From the NCBI RefSeq assembly GCF_028640845.1, contig NC_080539.1, positions 191,713,436 to 191,777,435 on the forward strand: DNA of 64,000 nucleotides. Reading direction: 5' to 3'. The position numbers and the translations under genes are program-made. This document shows positions 19,813-28,393 of this stretch, one piece after another (positions within the stretch are counted from its first letter, which is position 1; each line of letters opens with the position of its first letter). The notes below the pieces were generated by a model. The model did no database searches and was not told the origin of the DNA. It worked only from the letters and a program-made list of their open reading frames with translations. The DNA comes from Ahaetulla prasina. Its lineage: Eukaryota > Chordata > Lepidosauria > Squamata > Colubridae.

Positions 19813-21472
19813 CAGGGGTGAAATGCTCCTGGTTCGGACCAACTTGGGAGAATAGGTAGCAAAGATTGGGGCTGGTTTGCTGAACTGGGAGCAATGGCTG
19901 GCTGGCCGCAGTCCTGCCTTGCTTGCCTGCCTTCCACATTGCCTTCCCGGCGTCCTGGTGGCCAGCTTTTGAAGGCAGGCAAGTGGAAGCCCACGTGGAA
20001 GGCAGGCAAACATGGCAGGGCTGTGGGGAAGAAGCTAGCAGCTTACTCCCTTCCCCGAAGGCAACATGGAAGGCAGGCAAGCATGGCAGGGCTGCGGAGA
20101 AGGAACTAGCAGTTGACTCACCCTCTCACCCGCTCAAGCAGCGGCTTCCCTGCTCAGCCCTGACAAGCTATGCATCCATAGCAATGGGGTTGTTTTGTTC
20201 ACCGTGGTGGTGCTTCGGGAAGGCAGGTGGACATATTCATTATAGTTGTCAGTGACAGATGTCCGTCTGCCCTCCCGAAGAACCACCGCGGTGTACAAAA
20301 CAACCCCATTGCGCCATGCCTCCTCCTGCAGCCAAATGCGCCCAGCCGTTCATGTCCTTTCCTCAAATTGGCTGTTCATGGGGCGTTTGGAGAGAGAGCG
20401 AATAAGAGAGCTCTCCAACCTATGTTTTTGTGTCTGTGTGTGTGTGTGTGAGGGAGGGAGGGAGCGATCTGAAGCCGAGGCACCCAAACTTCTGGCAGTG
20501 ATGGGGGCGGCTTCTGAGCAGCCCTGAGTCATCCAGCTCCACCTGACCTACTCCCTGAGTCTCACTGTTCTCCTCGCCCCCCCCCACTCAAACAGCAGCA
20601 GGCTCTGTGGGACAACAGGGCCTCTCATTTTTCCCATGGCGCAGCGTACGCTTGCTACCTCTGCTTGTCTGCTTGCAAGCGATGATCTCTGCTTCTCTCA
20701 GGATGCTGGTGTGGGCACCATGGATGCATAGCTTGTTGGGGTTGAGCAGGGAAGCCGCTACTTGAGTTGCGGGGGGGGGGGGGGCGAGGAGAATGTCAAG
20801 ACTCAGGGAGTAGGTCAGGTGGAGCTGGCTGACTCAGGGCTGCTCAGAAGCCGCCCCCACTACTGCCAGAAGTTTGGGTGCCTTGGCTTCAGATCACTCC
20901 CTCCCTCCCTTCCTCCCTCTTTCTCTCTCTCCCTCTTTCTCTCTCACACACACATACAAACAGAGGTTGGAGAGCTCTCTCTCTCCAAGCGCCCCATGCT
21001 TGAGGAAAGGGCACGCACAGCTGGGCACATTTGGCTGCAGGAGGAGGCCTGGGTGGAAGGTGGCTTTTTCTGCAGCATCTTCCTCCCCTCTTTGGATCGC
21101 CCTGCAAGGGGGAGGCACTGCCTTTGCAGAAATGGGGTGGAAAGTTTGTACAGAGGATTGGAGGGGGGGATATGTGGCCCTCCGGGATGAAGAGCTGGGC
21201 AAGAGAAGGCTCCAAGGTTTGCTTGGGCAGTCCAGCCAGAGGGAAACTCAAAGCATTGGGGGCTTCAGAAAGGCAGAATGTGCTTTTGTGCAGCTCCTTG
21301 CTTCTGTGACATTCTGTGAAAGACAGAATGTGCTTCTGTGTCAGAATGTGGAGCTCCTGGCTCTAACAGTGAGTGATTTGAGTGACGTCAAGTTGGCCAT
21401 GCCCACCCAGTCACATGACCACCAAGCCCTGCCCACAGAACCAGTAGCAAAAAAAATTAGATTTCACCCCTG
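19813..21472. mobile_element. hAT-type foldback element, perfect 8-bp duplication
   Basis: 1660-bp non-autonomous element bounded by AATACAAC at 19805-19812 and 21473-21480 (identical). Termini CAGGGGTGAAAT (left) and ATTTCACCCCTG (right) are perfect inverted repeats. The interior is GC-rich compared with its flanks and holds a large inverted repeat (about 20325-20600 against 20745-21045) plus a direct duplication near 19995-20125 built on GGAAGGCAGGCAA. Open frames across the inverted repeat are mirror products of it and show no known domain. Same broad terminus family as the element at 14450. Confidence 0.85.
20325..21045. repeat. Large internal inverted repeat
   Basis: Left arm 20325-20600 and right arm about 20745-21045 are inverted copies: for example AGCTCCACCTGACCTACTCC at 20536 is answered by GGAGTAGGTCAGGTGGAGCT at 20807. 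Each arm carries a purine/pyrimidine microsatellite (GT and GGGA on the left, CCCT and CA on the right). About 145 bp separate the arms. Transcripts would fold into a long hairpin (inference). Confidence 0.75.
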
Positions 21473-21503
21473 AATACAACCCTTTTAAAAACTTTAAATA
21501 TCT

Positions 21504-21651
21504 CTTTAAAAATTTAATGTATGACTGTTTATTGAACTATACCTTGTGTTTGCTCTGGGAAGTCGGGGGGGGGGAGGGGGGTTTTGGAGGGGGGAGGGGG
21601 GAGGGGAGGGGAAAAATTTAATTGTTGTTGTAAAACTTTTTTAATTAAAAA
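21504..21651 (+). mobile_element. Short L1 3' end insertion (148 bp)
   Basis: 5'-truncated L1 with the G-rich tract (about 21567-21613) and oligo(A) tail. The 13-mer ACTTTAAATATCT flanks it at 21491-21503 and 21656-21668, a clean target-site duplication. Organisation matches the L1 3' UTR at 3530-3648. Confidence 0.85.
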
Positions 21652-21782
21652 AAAAACTTTAAATATCTGTATTATATCTTTTTTATGGAGAAGAGAAGGA
21701 GGGAGGGACTGACTCCAGCATATAGAGACACATATAGAGTCTATGGAGATTCTCAGTCATCCAAGTCATGTTTGTGCTAAAA

Positions 21783-22612
21783 TGCTTTTTCAAGAGGCAA
21801 TTAGACTTTCTTGTTTTCCTTTTCCCTTTTGCTTCTCATCCAAGGTAGGGATGGTAGGGAATGGAAGGATTTATATTTCTTGCAGATAGCTGGTCATTTG
21901 CATTCTTTTAGAGAGTTGTTTAGGCCATTTGGGGTTTATCTGTGTCCTCAGGGTCACCTGTGTAGTGTAAATGGATGTAGAGCTTTCTTGGAACTGCTGA
22001 AAGAACTCTGCTGTAGACTGGAGTTAGATGATGTCATATCCCTCACCCACTGTTGAGAGAGGGCTGTTCAATTTTGACATAGATGGCCTCTAAAAATGCT
22101 CAGGAGGATCTTCAGCCAACACCACATACATGCACACTTTAAATCTAAGAATACACTAAGGCAGAAGCTTTTCCACCCCAAGGATAAAACACCCAGACAC
22201 AAGCTGAGCAATTCATATATGCAGTACAATGCAGTGAGCCATGTGCAGATCTTACATTAGGGAAACAAAACAACCACTTCATAAATACATGGCACAACTT
22301 AGGAGAACAAATCCATCAGGACAAGATTCAGCAGTCTATCTGCATTTAAAAGACAAAGGCCACTCTTTTGAAGACAGCAAAGTCCACATTTTGGACAGAG
22401 GACCTCTTGTTTGAAAGGGGTCAAAGAGGCCATCTATATTTGAATGACTCTCTAAAAGTATGCAAATGACCAGTTGTCTGCAATGAATATAAATTCTTCC
22501 ATTCCCTACCATCCAGTCAGAGCTGAAGAAGCTTCTTGGATGAGAAGCAAAATGTTTCCAAAGAATAACAAGAAAGTCCAGTTGTTTCTTGAAAAAGCAA
22601 CTTTGGGGTCAC
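21783..22612 (+). mobile_element. Penelope-like element with inverted terminal repeats
   Basis: 3' remnant of a Penelope-like retroelement. Two inverted copies of the terminal sequence bracket a coding remnant: GCTTTTTCAAGAGGCAATTA at 21783 is mirrored by the region ending TTTCTTGAAAAAGC at about 22600, and the complementarity continues for some 150 bp (about 21783-21930 against 22430-22612). Between them lies the end of the endonuclease domain. Inverted or partly inverted terminal repeats are characteristic of Penelope elements. The reverse transcriptase is absent. Confidence 0.75.
22190..22436 (+). pseudogene. Penelope-like GIY-YIG endonuclease remnant
   Basis: The frame at about 22190 reads YAVQCSEPCADLTLGKQNNH and then INTWHNLGEQIHQDKIQQSIC, followed after a stop by KTKATLLKTAKSTFW and LLFERGQRGHLYLN across a one-base shift. 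This spacing (YAVQCSE-C-DL-G, a histidine-rich helix, FERG.KEAIYV-like end) matches the GIY-YIG endonuclease of vertebrate Penelope/Neptune elements. The glycine-rich YIG motif has degenerated to LTLG. A TAA stop at about 22348 and frame changes show it is dead. Confidence 0.7.
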
Positions 22613-23521
22613 AAATAAAGGGAACTGTTTCTTAAAATCTCCATTAAAAAGGAAGAAAATGGGACTTCCGCTGGCAACGCAGGCTTCGTGGACGTTCCTT
22701 TGGGATCGTCTGCCCTGGGTTTCGTCAAACCGTCCCTGACAGCGTAAATGGGCTGTTAAACAGTTTGGAATTCTCTCCTCCGGGAGAAGGGGGAGGGAAG
22801 AGTGGTCAGGTTTCGGTAGAGCTCCCCGGGAGCCCCTGGAATTTAACCAGGGGATCGAAGGGTGAGAGCTCCCCTTTAGCCTATATCCCGTCTGTCTTCC
22901 ACTCGGAATTACTGGTGCATCAATTTCCATCTTGACAGGTCCAGGATGGGTCTGTTTGCCGGACTCTTATCATGCGGACATTTACAGCGGCTGACCTTCT
23001 TGCCCTGCGAGATTCCCCTCTCTCGCGGGTCTGGCCCCCCACATTATCGAGGGCCCATCTTGAGGACGGGTTTTGGAACCCCGAGAGATGGCATGCCAAA
23101 AATAGTAGACTCAGGGGATTTTTAATTAATTATTTTAATCGGCTTTTTAAGGGGAATTTTAATGGGAATTTTAAGGAGGCGGGGTGTGGGTTTGGGTTGG
23201 AGGGGGAGGTAGTGTCGGGTGGGGGTGGGAGGGTTAGGGCGGGTGTTGGGGGTAGCCCGTCGGGAGGGAAACCAGTCCCTGCGCGTGCTCGTGGCGATTA
23301 TTTAGTGGGTTCGGAGGTTATGGGGGGGGGAATGTGTTCCTTTTTGTGAGGGTGGTTCCATTTGCACGGTAAGTGGGAGGGGCAGATATGGTGGAAGGGG
23401 GGGATCGTATCAGTCTAGGGGATCATGCGTTCGATGTCTGCAAGCGATCGCGTGCCCCGATCCCTCTGACTTTTCCCGTTCCCCGGATGGTCAAGACCCT
23501 CAGAGCCTGGGCCTTCGTCTT

Positions 23522-25132
23522 ATGTTATGCAACGCACGGTCCGTGGCCAATAAGGCCCCCATAATACACGATCTTATCCAGGGTGGCGCCGCGGATCTTA
23601 TAGGCGTTACGGAGACCTGGTTGGGCACTGAAGGGAGCGTGCCCCTGGTCGAAATGTGCCCACCGGGTTTCCGTGCATTCCATCAGCTGAGGGCCCAGGA
23701 TAGGGGTGGGGGGGTGGCGGTTGCTATTAAAGAGAGTCTAGAGCCGAGGGAGACCACTGTACCTCAGATTGCCGGGTGTGAATCCCTCTTTGTGAGATGG
23801 GGTCATAGGTGTCAGATGGGCTTGCTGGTCACGTACCTGGCTCCTTGCTGCGTGACAGCTGCCCTGCCCGAGCTCCTGGAGGTGCTTGCCGGGGTGGCAG
23901 TGGAGACCCCCAGACTTTTAGTCATGGGGGACTTTAACTTGCCATCTGCCGGCTCGTCATCGACAGTGGCTCGGGAGTTCATGGCTTCCATGACGGCCTT
24001 GGACCTGACTCAAGTAGTGGATGGCCCCACTCACATCGGGGGTGGCACTCTGGATCTTATTTTTATCTCTGGTCAGTGGTGGAAGGATCTGGATTTGAGA
24101 GATGTAGTCATAGAACCTTTGTCATGGTCAGATCACTCTCTCCTTCGCCTGGACTTTCTGACCGCCACTCAACACCGCAGGGAGACAGAACCACAACGTT
24201 GGTTCCGTCCCAGGCGCCTGATGGACCCGGAGGGGTTCCGGACGGAGCTTGGGCCACTTCCTGAGGGTCTGGCTCACGGCACGGCAGAGGAACTAGCCGC
24301 AGCCTGGCAACGGGCTGCGGCTGGGGCTTTAGACCGTGTCGTGCCTCTGCGGCCTCTGACCCGGCGCAGATCCCAACCGGCTCCTTGGTTCTCCGAGGAG
24401 CTGAGGGGGATGAAACGCCGGAGAAGACGCCTAGAGAGCTCCTGGAGGTCTAGCCGTTTAGAGGCTGATCGGACACTAGTTAGGTCCTATACTAGGACCT
24501 ACCTGGTGGCACTGAGGGAAGCGAGGCGTTGCTACGCCTCCTCCCTCATTGCGTCGGCAGATAACCGCCCAGCCGCCCTGTTTCGGGTGACCCGTTCCCT
24601 CCTTCACCAGGGGGAGCGGGATGACCCGTTGCAGGGACGTGCTGAGGAGTTTAACGGTTATCTATACGATAAAATCGTTCAGCTTCGAGACGGTCTAGAC
24701 CAAAATTGTGGCGATTCAGATGAGGCGTCTGAGGGTGGTCTTGGTGACATTTTCTGGGATGAGTTTGACCCTGTGGCTCCCGAGGACATGGACAGGTTGT
24801 TGGGTAGGCTGAATGCCACCACGTGTTTACTGGACCCGTGCCCCTCCTGGCTGGTGCTGGCCACTCAGGAGGTGACACGAGGCTGGCTCCAGGCGATTAC
24901 GAGTGCCTCCTTGTTGGAGGGAGTCTTTCCGGCCGCCTTGAAAGAGGCGGTGGTGAGGCCCCTCCTCAAGAAGCCCTCCCTGGACCCGGCTGTCTTAGGT
25001 AATTATCGTCCGGTCTCCAACCTTCGCTTCGCGGCGAAGGTTGTAGAGAGTATGGTGCCATATCAGTTTCCCCTGCACCTGGATGAAACTGTCTATCTAG
25101 ACCCGTTCCAGTCCGTTTTCCGGCCCGGTTAA
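23522..25132 (+). pseudogene. L2 ORF2: endonuclease and RT N-terminus
   Basis: 536 residues open from ATG 23522 (the frame is open further upstream, so the true start may be earlier). The endonuclease is complete in motifs: [40 protein letters not shown] and [13 protein letters not shown] linker with [24 protein letters not shown] basic sequence leads to [19 protein letters not shown] and [10 protein letters not shown]. The frame ends in TAA directly after FRPG; relatives (copy at 53.3 kb) read a tyrosine codon there (GYSTETALV), so a single C-to-A change made the stop. In the family this protein nicks DNA and primes reverse transcription. Confidence 0.9.
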
Positions 25133-26330
25133 AGCACGGAGACGGCTTTGGTCGCGTTGGTGGATGATCTCTGGAAGGCCAGGGATAGGGGTTGTTCCTC
25201 TGTCCTGGTCCTATTAGACCTCTCAGCGGCTTTCGATACCATCGACCATGGTATCCTGCTGCGCCGGTTGGAGGGATTGGGAGTGGGAGGCACCGTTTAT
25301 CGGTGGTTCTCCTCCTATCTCTCCGACCGGTCGCAGTCGGTGTTGACAGGGGGGCAGAGGTCGGCCCCGAGGTGCCTCACTTGTGGGGTGCCGCAGGGGT
25401 CGATTCTTTCGCCCCTTCTGTTCAACATCTATATGAAGCCGCTGGGTGAGATAATCAGTGGCTTCGGTGTGAGGTACCAGCTGTACGCTGATGACACCCA
25501 GCTGTACTTTTCCACACCGGGCCACCCCAATGAAGCTATCAAAGTGCTGTCCTGGTGTTTGGAAGCCGTACGGGTCTGGATGGGGAGAAACAGGCTCAAG
25601 CTCAATCCTTCCAAGACAGAGTGGCTGTGGATGCCGGCATCCCGGTACAGTCAGCTGAGTCCTCGGCTGACTGTTGGGGGCGAGTCACTGGCCCCGATGG
25701 AGAGGGTGCGCAATCTGGGCGTTCTCCTGGATGAATGGCTGTCTTTTGAAGACCATTTGACGGCCGTCTCCAGGAGAGCTTTCCACCAGGTTCGCCTGGT
25801 GCGCCAGTTGCGCCCCTTTCTAGACCGGGATGCCTTATGCATGGTCACTCACGCCCTTGTGACGTCTCGCCTGGATTACTGCAATGCTCTCTACATGGGG
25901 CTCCCCTTGAGGGGCATCCGGAGGCTTCAGTTAGTCCAGAATGCGGCTGCGGGTGATAGAGGGAGCCCTCGTGGCTCCGTGTTACACCTATCCTGCGCAG
26001 ACTGCACTGGCTACCTGTGGCCTTCCGGTGCGCTTCAAGGTGTTGGTGACAATCTTTAAAGCGCCCATGGCATAGGGCCGGGCTATTTACGGGACCGCCT
26101 ACTGCTACCAAATACCTCTCACCGACCCGTGCGCTCTCACAGAGAGGGACTCCTCAGGGTGCCGTCAGCTAGGCAGTGCCGTCTGGCGACACCCAGGGGA
26201 AGGGCCTTCTCTGTGGGGGCTCCCACCCTCTGGAACAAACTCCCTCCAGGACTTCGTCAACTTCCGGACCTCCGAACCTTTCGTCGCGAGCTTAAAACAC
26301 ACTTATTCATCTGCGCGGGACTGGATTAGA
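25133..26330 (+). pseudogene. L2 ORF2: RT palm to C-terminus, first copy
   Basis: Same frame resumed after the nonsense codon: STETALVALVDDLWKARDRG, motif A LLDLSAAFDTIDHGILL, TCGVPQGSILSPLLFNIYM, catalytic YQLYADDTQLYFS (both aspartates intact), LNPSKTEWLW, and RLDYCNALYMGLPLRG. From about 25950 a cluster of one- and two-base losses in short homopolymers shifts the frame repeatedly; the true end (LRTFRRELKTHLFICAGLD) is readable at 26270-26329. The catalytic core is intact. Confidence 0.9.
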
Positions 26331-26410
26331 TTTTAAAGTTATGGGTTTTAAGGGGTTTTTATTATTTATACTATTTTTAAATTTGGCAATAGAATAAGTT
26401 TTTTAATTGG

Positions 26411-27283
26411 ACAGCTATTGAAGTGCTGTCCCGGTGTCTGGAGGCCGTACGGGTCTGGATGGGGAGAAACAGGCTCAAGCTCAATCCCTCCAAGACAGAG
26501 TGGCTGTGGATGCCGGCATCCCGGTACAGTCAGCTAAATCCGCGGCTGACCATCGGTGGCGAGTCATTGGCCCCGATGGAGAGGGTGCGCAACTTAGGCG
26601 TCCTCCTGGATGAACGGCTGTCTCTAGAAGATCATTTGACGGCCGTCTCCAGGAGAGCGTTCTACCAGGTCTGCCTGGTGCGCCAGTTGCGCCCCTTTCT
26701 GGACCGGGATGCCCTATGCACGGTCACTCACGCACTCGTGACATCTCGCCTGGATTACTGCAATGCTCTCTACATGGGGCTCCCCTTGAGGGGCATCCGG
26801 AGGCTACAGTTAGTCCAGAATGCGGCTGCGCGGGTGATAGAGGGAGCCCCTCGTGGCTCCCGTATAACACCCATCCTGTGCAGACTGCACTGGCTACCTG
26901 TGGCCTTCCGGGTGCGCTTCAAGGTTTTGGTGACCACCTTTAAAGCGCTCCATGGCATAGGGCCGGGTTATCTACGGGACCGCCTACTACCGAATACCTC
27001 TCACCGACCGTGCGCTCTCATAGAGAGGGACTCCTCAGGTGCCGTCAGCTAGGCAGTGCCGTCTGGCGACACCCAGGAAGGGCCTTCTCTGTGGGGCTCC
27101 CACCCTCTGGAACAAACTCCTCCAGGACTTCGTCAACTTCGGACCTCCGAACCTTTCGTCATGAGCTTAAAACACACTTATTCATCTGCGCGGGACTGGA
27201 TTAGATTTTAAAGTTATGGGTTTTAAGGGGTTTTTATTATTTATACTATTTTTAAATTTGGCAATAGAATAAGTTTTTTAATT
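26411..27283 (+). repeat. L2 C-terminal/3' UTR tandem unit, copy 2
   Basis: 873-bp tandem copy that starts GGACAGCTATTGAAGTGCTG and ends in the middle of the 3' UTR (ATAAGTTTTTTAATT). Its coding part is open at 26423-27052 (LEAVRVWMGRNRLKLNPSKT to ALIERDSSG). Between about 26985 and 27150 at least six single-base losses in runs of G or C break the final exon-like stretch compared with copy 3. The junction with copy 3 is identical to the junction with copy 1. Confidence 0.88.
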
Positions 27284-28087
27284 GGACAGCTATTGAAGTG
27301 CTGTCCCGGTGTCTGGAGGCCGTACGGGTCTGGATGGGGAGAAACAGGCTCAAGCTCAATCCCTCCAAGACAGAGTGGCTGTGGGTGCCGGCATCCCGGT
27401 ACAGTCAGCTAAATCATGCTGACCATCGGTGGCGAGTCATTGGCCCCGATGGAGAGGGTGCGCAACTTAGGCGTCCTCCTGGATGAACGGCTGTCTCTAG
27501 AAGATCATTTGACGGCCGTCTCCAGGAGAGCGTTCTACCAGGTCTGCCTGGTGCGCCAGTTGCGCCCCTTTCTGGACCGGGATGCCCTATGCACGGTCAC
27601 TCACGCACTCGTGACATCTCGCCTGGATTACTGCAATGCTCTCTACATGGGGCTCCCCTTGAGGGGCATCCGGAGGCTACAGTTAGTCCAGAATGCGGCT
27701 GCGCGGGTGATAGAGGGAGCCCCTCGTGGCTCCCGTATAACACCCATCCTGTGCAGACTGCACTGGCTACCTGTGGCCTTCCGGGTGCGCTTCAAGGTTT
27801 TGGTGACCACCTTTAAAGCGCTCCATGGCATAGGGCCGGGTTATCTACGGGACCGCCTACTGCTACCGAATACCTCTCACCGACCCGTGCGCTCTCATAG
27901 AGAGGGACTCCTCAGGGTGCCGTCAGCGAGGCAATGTCGTCTGGCGGCACCCAGGGGAAGGGCCTTCTCTGTGGGGGCTCCCACTCTCTGGAACGAACTA
28001 CCCCCAGGACTTCGTCAGCTTCCGGACCTTCGGACCTTCCGCCGCGAGCTTAAAACATACTTATTTAATTGCGCAGGACTGAGCTAG
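27284..28087 (+). pseudogene. L2 C-terminal tandem unit, copy 3
   Basis: Third unit, nearly identical to copy 2. A small change at about 27405-27420 (AAATCATGCTGACC instead of AAATCCGCGGCTGACC) splits the frame; from 27416 it is open for 223 residues to the natural stop after YLFNCAGLS, including DHLTAVSRRAFYQVCLVRQL and RVIEGAPRGSRITPILCRLH. Unlike copies 1 and 2 it continues into a complete 3' UTR and L2 tail. No catalytic residues lie in this portion. Confidence 0.88.
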
Positions 28088-28261
28088 ATTTTAATTTACG
28101 GGTTTTAAATTGGGTTTTATTTTTATATTTTTAATTTAGGCTTTTAGAATAAGTTTTTTAATTGTTTTTAGACTGTATTTATCTATTTTTAAATGCCTGT
28201 AAACCGCCCTGAGTCCTTCGGGAGATAGGGTGGTATATAAATTTAAATAATAAAATAAATA

Positions 28262-28393
28262 AATAAAATAAAATTGTCATTTTTAATCTGTATTTACATG
28301 TATTTTAACTGCCTGTGAACCGCCCTGAGTCCTTAGGGAGATAGGGCGGTATATAAATTTGAAAAATAAATAAATAAATAAATAAATAAATAG
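28262..28393 (+). mobile_element. Second L2 3' tail in tandem
   Basis: Directly after the tail of the main L2 another L2 3' end follows: TGCCTGTGAACCGCCCTGAG, the GGGCGGTATATAAATTTG strand, and an (AAAT)n tail to about 28393. Either an independent truncated insertion into the first tail or a local duplication. Confidence 0.75.

Larger units (their letters stand above)
22664..28260 (+). mobile_element. Nearly full-length L2 LINE with tandem 3' copies
   Basis: L2-clade non-LTR retrotransposon: GC-rich 5' UTR (start uncertain, about 22.66-23.0 kb), ORF2 from about 23.52 kb, and a 3' UTR ending in the conserved ACCGCCCTGAGTCCTTCGGG hairpin and an (AAAT)n tail near 28230-28260. The C-terminal/3' part is present three times (25535-26410, 26411-27283, 27284 onward). 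Without the extra two units the element would be about 3.9 kb, a normal L2 length. Confidence 0.85.

Noticed and set aside
20762..21473. Long plus-strand open frames (142 and 199 residues) within the foldback hAT element.
   Set aside because: They lie across the inverted repeat and microsatellites, with equally long frames on the other strand and no recognisable domain.
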